Of a DNA stretch of 64,000 nucleotides, positions 31,083-41,875 are shown in pieces. The notes under the pieces were generated by a model. The model did not search any database. It was not told the DNA's origin and saw only the letters and a list, made by a program, of their open reading frames with translations. Position 1 is the stretch's first letter. Each line of letters starts with the position of its first letter. Source of the stretch: an uncultured beta proteobacterium (GTDB taxonomy: Bacteria > Pseudomonadota > Gammaproteobacteria > Burkholderiales > Burkholderiaceae). Position numbers and translations under genes: made by a program. Location: assembly GCA_903821995.1 (NCBI GenBank), contig CAIJNI010000066.1, positions 20,530 through 84,529 of the forward strand. Direction: 5' to 3'.

Positions 31083-32168
31083 TTAGTCGAAAGTAGGGGT
31101 TTCTACGCCGAGTACTTTATGGAGTTTGGGTGATGTTGTTGTGTATTGTAGATGAACTTTTTTATCAGGGTACATGTACTCTTTAGCAGCAAAGGCTGCA
31201 AGCGCGGCCTCATGAAAACCTGACAAGATCAATTTTTTCTTACCTGGATAGGTATTGATATCACCAACCGCAAATATACCTGGAGTATTAGTAGAAAATT
31301 TTTCAGTATCTACCACGAGTTGTTTGCGCTCGATATCTAGCCCCCATTCAGCGATAGGTCCTAATTTAGGAGAGAGTCCAAAAAACACGAGAAGCATATC
31401 AAGTGGCATACGTCTTGTAACGCCATCTGCACCTGTCACTTTAATTTCTTTCAGGGCATGGTCTTTTTCCTCGAAGCCCGTAATTTGCCCGACTTCAAAT
31501 TGCATTTCAAGTTGGGCGCAAAGTTCTTTCATTTTGGCTACAGAAGCTGGGGCAGCTTTAAATCCGTCACGACGATGGATGAGGACAACGCTTTGCGCTT
31601 TACCTACAAAATTCAAAGCCCAATCAAGAGCGGAGTCTCCACCACCAACAATCACAATATCTTTGTCTGTAAATTTTGCTGGGTCTTTGACGCTATAAAA
31701 GAGTTGTTTACCTTCAAAGGCTTCAATCCCATCCACTTTAATTGTTCGTGGTTGAAACGATCCAACTCCAGCTGCAATAAAAATAGTTTTTGTTAAAAAA
31801 GTTGTACCCAGTGAAGTGACCACTTTAAAGCGGCCATCTTCTTGTTTTGAGACCTCAGAGACTTCTTGTCCCAGATGGAAGGTCGGTTTAAATGGAGCAA
31901 TTTGTTTTAAAAGACTATCTGTGAGTTCTTGTCCAGTACAAACGGGTACTGCTGGGATGTCATAGATTGGCTTATCTGGATATAATTCGACGCATTGACC
32001 GCCCACGACTGGTAGTGAATCAATGATATGTGCATTGATCTCTAACAAACCTAGTTCGAATACCTGAAACAAGCCTACAGGACCAGCTCCAACGATGACT
32101 GCTTCAGTTTCGATCACTTCAGATGGTAGTTGTGACATTGGTAGTTGTGACATTGGTATTTGTGACAC
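31083..32168 (-). CDS. Thioredoxin-reductase-like ferredoxin--NADP reductase
   Basis: [37 protein letters not shown]-like region, [41 protein letters not shown]; no CxxC seen. Confidence 0.9.
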   Translation of the reverse strand: MSQIPMSQLPMSQLPSEVIETEAVIVGAGPVGLFQVFELGLLEINAHIIDSLPVVGGQCVELYPDKPIYDIPAVPVCTGQELTDSLLKQIAPFKPTFHLGQEVSEVSKQEDGRFKVVTSLGTTFLTKTIFIAAGVGSFQPRTIKVDGIEAFEGKQLFYSVKDPAKFTDKDIVIVGGGDSALDWALNFVGKAQSVVLIHRRDGFKAAPASVAKMKELCAQLEMQFEVGQITGFEEKDHALKEIKVTGADGVTRRMPLDMLLVFFGLSPKLGPIAEWGLDIERKQLVVDTEKFSTNTPGIFAVGDINTYPGKKKLILSGFHEAALAAFAAKEYMYPDKKVHLQYTTTSPKLHKVLGVETPTFD

Positions 32169-32169
32169 T
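32125..32169 (-). repeat. Three 15-bp tandem units spanning the reductase start codon(s)
   Basis: ggtagttgtgacatt x2 plus ggtatttgtgacact on + strand; encodes [15 protein letters not shown] on - strand. Confidence 0.9.
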
Positions 32170-32218
32170 CGTACTCTAGAGTGTAATTCTTATATAAATA
32201 TAGAGGGTTATAAATAGA

Positions 32219-32542
32219 TTAGCGCGCCAATTGATCTCGTTTGTCTTTAACATCTTTCCAGTCATCTGCATCTGCTAGAGATCCTTTAGATTTCGTAATT
32301 GAAGGCCATTTTCTAGATAATTCAGCATTAAGTTTAATAAAATCCTGCTGATCACTTGGAACATCATCTTCAGCATAAATGGCATTCACGGGACATTCAG
32401 GAACGCACACAGCACAATCGATACATTCATCGGGATCAATTGATAAAAAATTAGCGCCTTCACGGAAGCAGTCGACAGGACACACATCAACACAATCCGT
32501 ATATTTACATTTAATACAAGCTTCGGTAACAACGTAAGTCAT
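32219..32542 (-). CDS. fdxA: 7Fe ferredoxin
   Basis: [21 protein letters not shown]...[16 protein letters not shown]. Confidence 0.96.
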   Translation of the reverse strand: MTYVVTEACIKCKYTDCVDVCPVDCFREGANFLSIDPDECIDCAVCVPECPVNAIYAEDDVPSDQQDFIKLNAELSRKWPSITKSKGSLADADDWKDVKDKRDQLAR

Positions 32543-32707
32543 AGTAGTTTTCGAAAATAATTAAAATTCCATTTTAACTGAGAAAATTCATTTTTCATTA
32601 AAGTTATGGGGCCTGTATAGATTAATTAGTGATTTAGATATATTTTTGGGTAGTTAATCGAATGCCCTACAATTCTAAGAATCAAGTTAACTTAATGGCT
32701 GCAGGAT

Positions 32708-33703
32708 ATGAAAAATTCAATTAATCGACCGCGTATTCTTATTACTCACCCGATTTTTCAAGAAGGGCTGGATCGATTAGAGCAGCATTGCGATATTGAA
32801 TATATTGGAGATAGGCCAGCTTATAGTCCTCAAGAGCTCCTTGAAAAGCTCTCGGATAAAGAGGGAGCCTTATTTACGCCGAGTGAAAAAGTGACCTCTG
32901 ACATTCTTCAACAGGCTAAAAATTTAAAAATTATTTCTAATATTGCTGTGGGTTATAACAACTTTGACCTAGAGGCAATGACACAGAAGAATATTATGGG
33001 GACAAATACCCCAGATGTTTTAACGGACACCACTGCCGATTTGGGGTTTGCATTGCTCATGGCAACTGCACGAAGAATGTCAGAGAGTGAACGTTGGATG
33101 CGAAATGGCCAATGGCTGAAATGGGAATTGGGTGGTATGTTAGGAGTGGATGTTCACCATACAACGCTAGGTATTATGGGGATGGGTCGGATTGGTCAAG
33201 CCTTGGCAAAAAGGGCTCTAGGCTTTGACATGAAGATTATTTATCACAATCGGACTCGATTAAGTGCTGATGTAGAGTCTGAGTACCAAGCCAAGTATGT
33301 TGACAAAGAAACACTTCTTAAGCAGGCCGATCATGTCATTTTGGTGATGCCTTATTCACCAGAGAGTCATCACTTCATTGGTGCTCGTGAGCTAGAGCTG
33401 ATGAAGCCTACAGCAACACTCATCAATATTGCGCGTGGAGGGATTGTGGATGATCAAGCTCTGGCATCAGCGCTTAAAAATAACCGCATATTTGCAGCTG
33501 GTCTTGACGTCTTTGAAGGTGAACCTGATCTTATTTCAGAGCTACTTCAGGTCCCCAATATTGTGTTAACGCCCCATATTGGTAGTGCGTCGAAGATGAC
33601 CAGATATGCCATGATGAATCTGGCGATTGATAACTTATTAGCTGGTTTGCATGGCGAGAAACCTAAGAATTTACTGAATCCAGAGGCTTTTCAGAGACTA
33701 TAG
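32708..33703 (+). CDS. D-2-hydroxyacid dehydrogenase (glyoxylate/hydroxypyruvate reductase type)
   Basis: GIMGMGRIGQALAKRALGF, INIARGGIVDDQALASAL, GLDVFEGEP, LTPHIGSAS. Confidence 0.92.
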   Translation: MKNSINRPRILITHPIFQEGLDRLEQHCDIEYIGDRPAYSPQELLEKLSDKEGALFTPSEKVTSDILQQAKNLKIISNIAVGYNNFDLEAMTQKNIMGTNTPDVLTDTTADLGFALLMATARRMSESERWMRNGQWLKWELGGMLGVDVHHTTLGIMGMGRIGQALAKRALGFDMKIIYHNRTRLSADVESEYQAKYVDKETLLKQADHVILVMPYSPESHHFIGARELELMKPTATLINIARGGIVDDQALASALKNNRIFAAGLDVFEGEPDLISELLQVPNIVLTPHIGSASKMTRYAMMNLAIDNLLAGLHGEKPKNLLNPEAFQRL

Positions 33704-34028
33704 GTGGATGCTGTTTGGAGTGATTCGGTGTAGAAGTTTTATCCGTTGTTGCGACGGGTAATTCTTGAAGATCAAGTTCGATCCCGCCAAAAGTTTTTGC
33801 CACCCAGTTATAAACTTTGCAAGCTAACCATAAAATAGCGAAACCCAAAAGTGCATTTAAAAAAGCGCCTGACAGAACTGCGGCCAGGGGGATTTCACCG
33901 TATCTAAAATAGGCATCAATAAAGAAAAGTCCCATGATGGGTAAAGAAAAGCACATATACACTAGAACCAAGGTTTTAGCTGTATGAATAGGATCTACGT
34001 AAATAATCTCTTTTTTTGTGTTTGCCAT
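33663..34028 (-). CDS. Small conserved two-TM membrane protein (DUF3566-like C-terminal motif)
   Basis: Two hydrophobic segments and YNWVAKTFGGIELDLQELP; start trimmed to MANTKKEIIY. Confidence 0.65.
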   Translation of the reverse strand: MANTKKEIIYVDPIHTAKTLVLVYMCFSLPIMGLFFIDAYFRYGEIPLAAVLSGAFLNALLGFAILWLACKVYNWVAKTFGGIELDLQELPVATTDKTSTPNHSKQHPPIVSEKPLDSVNS

Positions 34029-34085
34029 AAGGTTCTCTATCAATCTCAATATGCAAATGTATTGGGCAGATATTTAAATTATATT

Positions 34086-35444
34086 CTAAATTAAGCCAAC
34101 AAACATTTGAATCTCTACTTCCTGACCTTTTAATACTTGTGAGACTTTTTCTGGCAATACGATAAAGCAATCTGCCTCACTCATTGATCGTAAAACACCG
34201 GAGCCTTGGCTACCATGTGGACTTACCCAAACTTCCCCATTTTCAGTGTGACTTAATTTGGCTCTTAAGAATTCAGTTCTTCCGGGACGTTTTTTAAGAT
34301 CTATAGAGACTTTTGCACGGATTTTTGCCAATGGTGCAGTGCTTGAGCCGCCTATCCATAAAAGAATATCTTTAACAAATTCATAAAAAGTAACCATGAC
34401 CGCCACAGGGTTTCCTGGTAAGCCAAAGAAAATAGCTTCATTATTTAAGTGTTGGATTTTGCCGAAGGCCATTGGGCGACCGGGTTTAATCGCAAGTGTC
34501 CAAAAGGCTACTTCGCCTAATTCATTCATTAGATTTTTTGTAAAGTCAGCCTCCCCTACAGAGACTCCCCCAGAGCTAATAATGACATCTGCTTGATCAG
34601 CCGCTTTTGAAAAGACTTCTTTTAAGGCTTTTGGATCATCTGGAATGATTCCCAGATCAATAGGGATGACACCTAGGCGACTGAGCATGCCAAAAATTGT
34701 ATATCGATTACTATCGTAAATCTTTCCATCCTGAAGTGGGATGCCAATAGGCGATACTTCATTTCCAGTTGAAAAATAGGCGACAGTTAGTCGTTTTTTA
34801 ACACTAATCTTATCAATTCCCATCGAAGCCATCAGTCCTAGATCGCTGGGTTGAATGACTCTTCCAGCAAACAGGGCAGCTTGACCTGTTTGAAGATCCT
34901 CACCAGCTAAACGGCGGTTATCCCCTGGTCGAATTTGCTCACTTGAAAATTCAATACTTGAATCATGCTGTGTTGTTAATTCAAATGGGATTACTGTATC
35001 GCATTCATTGGGCATAATAGCGCCCGTCATGATACGGTATGCATTTTCTGATGGGTTGAAGTCACTATTTTGGATATGAGTAAATTGTCCTGCCAAGAGT
35101 GTTTCTAAAACCTCTAGGTGAATTATTGGGTGTTCAATTGATTTTGTATTTATTAAAACGCTCGAATTAAACGCAAAACCATCCATGGCAGAATTGTTTG
35201 TTGCTGGGACTGAAATAGGGGAGATGACATCACTTGCCAAAATACGATCTAAAGCTTCTTTGAGTTGGACGGTCTCAGACTCAAGCTGGTCTTTCCAGGG
35301 TTGAGTGAAAGTTTTCATGAGTTGCAGTGCTTGCTCAAATTTAACGGCCCCAGGATTAAATAAATCCGTTCCGCCTAAGCGTTGCCAATCGACTTGTAGT
35401 TCATTTAAATTACTAGTCGTTGGATATGAAGTCGGTTTTAGCAT
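34086..35444 (-). CDS. moeA: Molybdopterin molybdenumtransferase
   Basis: NSAMDGFAF, GRVIQPSDLGLMASMGIDKISV, DVIISSGGVSVGEADF, KPGRPMAFG, GLPGNPVAVMVTF. Confidence 0.96.
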   Translation of the reverse strand: MLKPTSYPTTSNLNELQVDWQRLGGTDLFNPGAVKFEQALQLMKTFTQPWKDQLESETVQLKEALDRILASDVISPISVPATNNSAMDGFAFNSSVLINTKSIEHPIIHLEVLETLLAGQFTHIQNSDFNPSENAYRIMTGAIMPNECDTVIPFELTTQHDSSIEFSSEQIRPGDNRRLAGEDLQTGQAALFAGRVIQPSDLGLMASMGIDKISVKKRLTVAYFSTGNEVSPIGIPLQDGKIYDSNRYTIFGMLSRLGVIPIDLGIIPDDPKALKEVFSKAADQADVIISSGGVSVGEADFTKNLMNELGEVAFWTLAIKPGRPMAFGKIQHLNNEAIFFGLPGNPVAVMVTFYEFVKDILLWIGGSSTAPLAKIRAKVSIDLKKRPGRTEFLRAKLSHTENGEVWVSPHGSQGSGVLRSMSEADCFIVLPEKVSQVLKGQEVEIQMFVGLI

Positions 35445-36103
35445 AGCTTTTGAGTAATTTCTTTGAGTTCATCAGGACTGTTAATGTTAGCAAATGCACT
35501 GTCATCATTAAAAACAATTTGCACACTGTGGAGTTCTTTAAACCACTTATCAATTTTCCTTTGCCCTGAATGAATGAAATTGTTTAATGACGGTAATATA
35601 TTACTTTTCATTAAACAAAATACTGGATGCGTTTGAAATGACGTTTCACCATCTTCAGAGATAACAGGGGTAGCCACATAACTGAGTTGCGTTTGTTCAG
35701 AGTCAAATCCTCGAAAGAGTTCTCTCACGAGGTTGATGGGTACTAAGGGAGAATCACAGGGCACAACTAATAAATATTCTGCGCGCGTTGCCGATAAACC
35801 TGCTTGGAAACCAGCTAGAGGACCGGCATAGTCAGGCGTTGCATCTGGAAAAATTGGATAGCCCCACTGGGAGTAAATTTCTTGATTGCGATTAGCGTTA
35901 ATTAAAATTTGTCTTACCTGAGGTTTAATGCGCTCGATTACCCAAGTGACAAGAGGTTTATGATGAAGCTCAATGAGGCCTTTATCCATGCCTCCCATTC
36001 TTTCTGCTCGACCACCACATAAAATTAAAGCATCGATGATGGGAGCTTCTTGCAATTTAGCCTCCGATATAAGACATTTCAACCTTCTGAAATTGCGTCC
36101 CAT
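35438..36103 (-). CDS. mobA: Molybdenum cofactor guanylyltransferase (start uncertain; ORF start overlaps moaA 3' end)
   Basis: [39 protein letters not shown]. Confidence 0.92.
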   Translation of the reverse strand: MGRNFRRLKCLISEAKLQEAPIIDALILCGGRAERMGGMDKGLIELHHKPLVTWVIERIKPQVRQILINANRNQEIYSQWGYPIFPDATPDYAGPLAGFQAGLSATRAEYLLVVPCDSPLVPINLVRELFRGFDSEQTQLSYVATPVISEDGETSFQTHPVFCLMKSNILPSLNNFIHSGQRKIDKWFKELHSVQIVFNDDSAFANINSPDELKEITQKLC

Positions 36104-37181
36104 CTTCTTTGATCTGGCTTCTTAGTTCCGAATAACGGTCAGTCCGCTGAGACCAAATGGATCGCAACACATTAGATAATGTTAAATTATCAGCACCCGA
36201 TCGTAAAAGTGAGCGCAAATCAAACCCTTGATTTGCGAATAGGCATAAATAGACTTTACCTTCCATCGATAATCTTGCGCGAGTACAGTCATGACAAAAT
36301 GTATTTGTTACGCTAGAAATAACGCCAAATTCTCCAGACTGATCTGAAAATTTCCAACGTTGTGCGACTTCACCGGGGTAATTGGCATCAATCGGGGTTA
36401 TCGGGAATTCTGTTTGTATTAGATCAATCACTTCTCGGGAGGATAAAACTTCTTGCAATCTCCAACCATTGGAATTACCAACATCCATATACTCGATGAA
36501 GCGTGGGATCACACCGCTTCCTTTAAAGTGACGAATCATTGGCAAAATTTCTTGATCGTTAACCCCTTTTTTTACGACCATATTGATTTTGACAGACTCA
36601 AAGCCAACCGCAAGTGCACTATCTATGCTTGCTAGAACTTCACTGAGAGGAAAGTCAACATCGTTCATTGCTCGAAATATTTTTTCACTCATACCGTCAA
36701 GACTAATCGTAATGCGCTTTAAGCCTGCGTCTTTGAGGGCTTGAGCTTTTTTACCTAGAAGGCTACCGTTGGTTGTGAGTGTCAAATCGAGGGGTTGCTG
36801 ATCAATGGAGCGAAGATTTGAAAGCATTGAAACCAAATCTTCAATCCCTTTTCGAAGTAAAGGTTCTCCGCCTGTTAGACGTATTTTTTTTACTCCATGA
36901 GCGATAAAAACTTGAGTTAATCTTGAAATTTCTTCGAAAGTAAGAAGTTCTTTTTGTCCTAAATAATGATGATCTTTCCCAAAAATTTCTTTAGGCATGC
37001 AATAGGGGCAACGAAAATTACAGCGGTCAGTCACTGAAATTCGTAGGTCATGAAGTGGGCGCTGCAAAGTATCTAATAAAGACCCAGAGGGCTCGATCAA
37101 ACTTGATGGAACATTTGCAATGATTGTCTGAGCAGAGGACTTACTCAGCCCAGACACTTGAATCGGAATTATTTTTGACAT
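36057..37181 (-). CDS. moaA: GTP 3',8-cyclase
   Basis: Radical [48 protein letters not shown]; start trimmed to MSKIIPIQV. Confidence 0.96.
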   Translation of the reverse strand: MSKIIPIQVSGLSKSSAQTIIANVPSSLIEPSGSLLDTLQRPLHDLRISVTDRCNFRCPYCMPKEIFGKDHHYLGQKELLTFEEISRLTQVFIAHGVKKIRLTGGEPLLRKGIEDLVSMLSNLRSIDQQPLDLTLTTNGSLLGKKAQALKDAGLKRITISLDGMSEKIFRAMNDVDFPLSEVLASIDSALAVGFESVKINMVVKKGVNDQEILPMIRHFKGSGVIPRFIEYMDVGNSNGWRLQEVLSSREVIDLIQTEFPITPIDANYPGEVAQRWKFSDQSGEFGVISSVTNTFCHDCTRARLSMEGKVYLCLFANQGFDLRSLLRSGADNLTLSNVLRSIWSQRTDRYSELRSQIKEDGTQFQKVEMSYIGG

Positions 37182-37200
37182 TTCCGTTGCAATAATTGGA

Positions 37201-39780
37201 TCAAGTTTGTATAGAACGCTCAACACCCCCGGTTTCAACCAAAATCATCGGACCCACAGGGAGAGGATGAGGTGCTTTTGGTTCACGAGGAGTATGCGCA
37301 GGTTTTATTTCAGAGGCAATTTGCTGTTGAACTTGTGCATGAGTTTCTGGATTAGTATCCACCCAAATGAGTCCAACGCCAGCGAGAACTTGATCTAAAG
37401 GTTGACGATCTAATTGTGTGAGTTCGACCTTTGGTAAAGGAGCTATCACTTTAGGAATAACCACAACAGTCTGGGGAGCTACTTGTATAAGAGCACTTTG
37501 AGCTGAAGTTGAACTGCGTTCCTGATGCACAGGAGGAGTTGACACTTTTTCCGCACTTGAAGATTCCGTTATTTCAGAGACCTGAGTTGAGTGAGTAGCT
37601 GCGTCCTCATTTTCTGTTAAAGAGAGTTGTGCTGAATCATTACGATCGCCTCTATCTTTATTCCGGTTTCTATTTCTGCGGTTACGACTTTTACGTTTTT
37701 CTTCTCCTGTTTCTGAGTTTCCTTCAGATGTGCTTAGAGGGACTTCACCATTGTTTGCGTTAAGTGCAGTGCCGTCTTGATTGTCTTGAGTGTTTGAATC
37801 TCTTGAGCCATCAGGACGTTGTCCGCGACCACGTCTTCCTCTGTTTCCAGCATTCGGGTTATTGGTATTAGAAGATTGACTTTCTGTTACTTCAGCATCG
37901 TTATCAACAGGTGTGGATTTTGATCCATCGGCATTCTTGTTTTGATTACCATGACGATTATCTTGACGAGGGCGATTGCCTTGTTTGCGAGGTGGTCGCT
38001 GATTAGACCTTGTTGCAGGTGCGGGAGCTTCTGACTTAACTTCAACCACAGGGGGAGGTGACGCAAATAGGCTCTTGATAAAGCCAAAAATACCTGAGGG
38101 GGCACTAGTCTTAGTTGCCTGACTATTAGCCTGGAGCCGTTCTTCACGATGACTTGGAGGCGCGGGTTGGCTTGGTCGAATACCCTTAACCGCAGCTTCT
38201 TGTCTTGGTTTTGCACCATCTTCGCGTCGAGAAACAATCGTATCCTCTTCCATTTCTGCAGATGCTTCGGCAGCAATGGAGTAGCTTGCTTGTGGATTAT
38301 CTAGGCGAATATCATCGTGCTTTAGGCGCTCTAATTTGTAGTGCGGTGTCTCAAGATACTTATTAGGAATCAAAAGAACATTCACTTTAAATCGTGTTTC
38401 AATTTTAAGAACTTCCGAGCGTTTTTCATTGAGAAGGAAAGCAGCAACATCAACTGGTACTTGACAATGAATTGACGCAGTGTTTTCTTTCATTGTTTCT
38501 TCTTGAATAATTCGAAGGACTTGCAAAGCTGAAGATTCAGTGTCACGAATATGAGCTGTACCGTTGCATCGTGGGCAAGTAATATGGCTTCCCTCTGACA
38601 AAGCAGGGCGCAAGCGCTGACGAGAAATTTCCATTAATCCAAATTTAGAAATTTTGCCTGTTTGAACTCTAGCGCGGTCATGGCGTAAAGCATCTCTAAT
38701 TCTATTTTCTACATCTTTTTGACTTTTAGTCGATTCCATATCAATGAAGTCGATGACAATTAATCCACCTAAGTCACGAAGACGCATTTGTCTAGCCACT
38801 TCATCTGCGGCTTCTAAGTTTGTGCGGGTTGCAGTTTCTTCGATATCTGAGCCACGGGTTGCGCGGGCTGAGTTGACGTCAACTGATACAAGTGCTTCTG
38901 TATGGTCAATAACAATTGCGCCACCGGATGGCAATGGAACTGTTCTTGAATAAGCTGTTTCAATTTGGTGCTCAATTTGAAAGCGAGAAAATAAGGGAAC
39001 ATCATCTTGGTAACGTTTAACACGAGACAGATTGTCTGGCATAACCACAGACATAAATGATTGAGCTTGTTCAAAAATATCATCGGTATCAATGAGAATT
39101 TCACCAATATCTGGTTGGAAGTAATCTCGGATCGCTCGAATAACAAGGCTAGATTCTAAATAGATGAGGAGGGGCGCTTGGTTGCCCTGGGCTGCAGAAT
39201 CAATCGCAGTCCACAGTTGCATTAAATAATTAAGGTCCCACTGTAATTCTTCAGCGTCACGACCAATTCCAGCGGTTCTGGCAATGATGCTCATGCCATC
39301 TGGAATTTCAAGTTGACCCATAGCTTCGCGAAGTTCTTGACGGTCTTCACCTTCAATGCGTCTTGAAACACCACCTCCGCGAGGATTGTTTGGCATTAAA
39401 ACCAAATAACGTCCTGCGAGTGAAACAAAACTTGTGAGTGCTGCTCCTTTATTGCCGCGTTCTTCTTTTTCTACTTGGACAATAATTTCTTGTCCTTCGC
39501 GAAGGGCATCCTTAATACTGGCCTTACGAACATCTACACCCTCTTTGAAGTAAGTACGGGCAACTTCTTTGAAAGGTAAAAATCCATGGCGTTCTTCACC
39601 GTAATTGACAAAGCATGCTTCTAAAGAAGGTTCAATACGGGTAATAACACCTTTGTAAATATTGCCTTTACGTTGTTCACGTCCGGCAGCTTCGATATCG
39701 ATATCAATTAGTTTTTGGCCATCAACGATGGCAACACGCAACTCTTCTTGTTGGGTGGCATTAAATAACATTCTTTTCAT
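37201..39780 (-). CDS. rne: Ribonuclease E
   Basis: S1 region, catalytic [12 protein letters not shown], Zn-link [12 protein letters not shown], disordered RNA-binding C-terminus ([20 protein letters not shown]). Confidence 0.96.
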   Translation of the reverse strand: MKRMLFNATQQEELRVAIVDGQKLIDIDIEAAGREQRKGNIYKGVITRIEPSLEACFVNYGEERHGFLPFKEVARTYFKEGVDVRKASIKDALREGQEIIVQVEKEERGNKGAALTSFVSLAGRYLVLMPNNPRGGGVSRRIEGEDRQELREAMGQLEIPDGMSIIARTAGIGRDAEELQWDLNYLMQLWTAIDSAAQGNQAPLLIYLESSLVIRAIRDYFQPDIGEILIDTDDIFEQAQSFMSVVMPDNLSRVKRYQDDVPLFSRFQIEHQIETAYSRTVPLPSGGAIVIDHTEALVSVDVNSARATRGSDIEETATRTNLEAADEVARQMRLRDLGGLIVIDFIDMESTKSQKDVENRIRDALRHDRARVQTGKISKFGLMEISRQRLRPALSEGSHITCPRCNGTAHIRDTESSALQVLRIIQEETMKENTASIHCQVPVDVAAFLLNEKRSEVLKIETRFKVNVLLIPNKYLETPHYKLERLKHDDIRLDNPQASYSIAAEASAEMEEDTIVSRREDGAKPRQEAAVKGIRPSQPAPPSHREERLQANSQATKTSAPSGIFGFIKSLFASPPPVVEVKSEAPAPATRSNQRPPRKQGNRPRQDNRHGNQNKNADGSKSTPVDNDAEVTESQSSNTNNPNAGNRGRRGRGQRPDGSRDSNTQDNQDGTALNANNGEVPLSTSEGNSETGEEKRKSRNRRNRNRNKDRGDRNDSAQLSLTENEDAATHSTQVSEITESSSAEKVSTPPVHQERSSTSAQSALIQVAPQTVVVIPKVIAPLPKVELTQLDRQPLDQVLAGVGLIWVDTNPETHAQVQQQIASEIKPAHTPREPKAPHPLPVGPMILVETGGVERSIQT

Positions 39781-40224
39781 AACATTTCTCCTGTGAGAAA
39801 AAAGGTACTAGAAGAAATGAGAGAAGAAAACATGGGTTTACGTTGTGTAAACCTCGCGAAGACCAATAAATTAAATAATCTTCTGCAAAATCAATGGGTA
39901 AAATAAAGGGATTAACCCATTAAAACTCAAATGCGCGCTTGTGGAAAAAACTCACAGAGCGTTCACAAATATTTTTTCGTCACTCAAACTTGCTAATACT
40001 AGCTTTCAACTTTTGCTCCTCATTTCAACAAGGGGGGAGCCTACCTTGGGGAATTTTTGCCTTCCCTCGCTATAATCAGTTGTAGTAACGGGCGTTAAAT
40101 TCTTTAAGCCTATTTTTTTATCGCACAAGCAATTTACTACACTAACTTATTGATTATATGGCAAACAAGAGCTTAACAGTAAATAACTGCATATATATAC
40201 ACAAACTTTTTAGAAAATGAGCCG

Positions 40225-41157
40225 ATGAAAGACCCTGTTGTCAGTCAAGTTACGATATCTGGCGAGGATGAGGGCCAAAGACTAGACAATTTTCTACTCA
40301 AGTGGGCAAAAGGTGTCCCCAAAAGCCATATTTATCGAATTATTCGCTCGGGTGAAGTCAGGGTTAATAAAAAAAGGGCTGAAGTCACGACCAGAATTCT
40401 GTCAGGTGACATTATTCGGATTCCGCCAATGCGGGTTGCTTTACCCGAAAATGGCGATAAAACTGCTGAAAACACTCCAAAAGCAATCAAAATCTCAGAT
40501 AATTTGCCGATTTTGTATGAAGATGACTGTTTATTAATTGTTAATAAACCCTCAGGATTGGCAGTGCATGGCGGTTCTGGTGTTTCATTGGGTTTGATTG
40601 AGGCTTTACGTTTAGCGCGTCCACAATTAAAGTTCTTAGAACTGGTACATCGATTAGATAGAGATACTTCAGGGATACTCATGTTAGCCAAAAAGCGCTC
40701 AGCATTAGTGACCTTGCATGAGGATATCCGTTTGGGACATTTAGACAAAAGATACACTTTTGTGGCTCACGGAATGCTGGCTCAGGACGGTAAACATATC
40801 GCGCTTAAATATCCCTTGCATAAATACTTGTTACCTAATGGTGAGAGAAGGGTGCAAGTTTCTGAAAATGGTCAAGAAAGCCACACTGTAATTAAGGTCA
40901 TTAAACAATGGCCAGAAAAAGATATTTTCATGGCACAAGCGCAATTGAAGACAGGTCGTACTCACCAAATTCGAGTTCACCTTCAACATCATGGGTACCC
41001 CATTCTTGGCGATGACAAATATGGAGTTTCTGTTAAAGATAAAAAACTTGGTGTAAAACGTTTAATGCTTCATGCCCATCGTTTAAGCTTACTTCACCCT
41101 TTTACACAAGAAAAAATGATCATTGAGTCTTCTTTACCCGAAGAATTTACAAACTAA
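40225..41157 (+). CDS. rluC: 23S rRNA pseudouridine synthase, RluC type
   Basis: S4-like N-term; LVHRLDRDTSGILMLAKKRSAL; KTGRTHQIRVHLQHHGYPILGDDKYG; divergent from rne. Confidence 0.95.
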   Translation: MKDPVVSQVTISGEDEGQRLDNFLLKWAKGVPKSHIYRIIRSGEVRVNKKRAEVTTRILSGDIIRIPPMRVALPENGDKTAENTPKAIKISDNLPILYEDDCLLIVNKPSGLAVHGGSGVSLGLIEALRLARPQLKFLELVHRLDRDTSGILMLAKKRSALVTLHEDIRLGHLDKRYTFVAHGMLAQDGKHIALKYPLHKYLLPNGERRVQVSENGQESHTVIKVIKQWPEKDIFMAQAQLKTGRTHQIRVHLQHHGYPILGDDKYGVSVKDKKLGVKRLMLHAHRLSLLHPFTQEKMIIESSLPEEFTN

Positions 41158-41176
41158 CCAGGCGCTCTAAAATTAA

Positions 41177-41833
41177 ATGCAAGATTTGAATTACGACATG
41201 ATTATTTGGGATTGGGATGGCACCCTCATGAACTCAACGCCGACCATTGTGGATTGTATGCAAAAATCGTGCATGGATTTAGGGATGCCTATTCCTAGTA
41301 ATGAAATTGCTTCACACGTCATTGGTCTAGGGCTTCATGATGCTGTCAAAATTGCCATTCCGAGCATTTCCGAATCAGAATATGAGCTTGTATCTCAGCG
41401 TTTTAGACATTACTACTTGAAACAAGAGCATGACCTCGTTCTTTTTTTAGGAGTCAGGGAATTACTCGAGGAGCTAAAAAAGAGGGGACACATTCTAGCA
41501 GTCGCAACCGGTAAGCCACGCTTAGGTTTAAATCGTTCATTAGAAAAACATCAATTAGGTCATCTCTTTAATTTATCTCGGACAGCGGATGAAACAAAAT
41601 CCAAGCCTCATCCACAGATGCTTTTGGAGTTATTAGATCAAACTGGAATCCCTGCTCATCGTTCATTAATGATTGGTGACACGACCCATGACTTACTCAT
41701 GGCAAAACAAGCTGGCGTTCCAGGACTTGCTGTGGCTTACGGGGCTCATCCTGAAAGTCAATTGTTGAGTTATGAGCCGGTAGCCTGCTTCAGAGAAGTT
41801 AAAGAACTTAGCAAATTTTTACTCTCATCGTAA
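41177..41833 (+). CDS. HAD-IA family hydrolase (phosphoglycolate phosphatase-like)
   Basis: IIWDWDGTLMNSTPTIV, AVATGKPRLGLN, MIGDTTHDLLMAKQAG. Confidence 0.9.
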   Translation: MQDLNYDMIIWDWDGTLMNSTPTIVDCMQKSCMDLGMPIPSNEIASHVIGLGLHDAVKIAIPSISESEYELVSQRFRHYYLKQEHDLVLFLGVRELLEELKKRGHILAVATGKPRLGLNRSLEKHQLGHLFNLSRTADETKSKPHPQMLLELLDQTGIPAHRSLMIGDTTHDLLMAKQAGVPGLAVAYGAHPESQLLSYEPVACFREVKELSKFLLSS

Positions 41834-41875
41834 AAAAGAATTACAGTAGAGAAAATTATTACCAATAAGGAAAAT

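Noticed and set aside
31255-31698. 147-aa + strand ORF antisense to the ferredoxin reductase gene
   Set aside because: Lies within a well-supported CDS on the other strand; no family signature or ribosome-binding site seen.
37501-38250. Low-complexity region in rne as a possible novel repeat gene
   Set aside because: This is the expected disordered, basic C-terminal scaffold region of RNase E.
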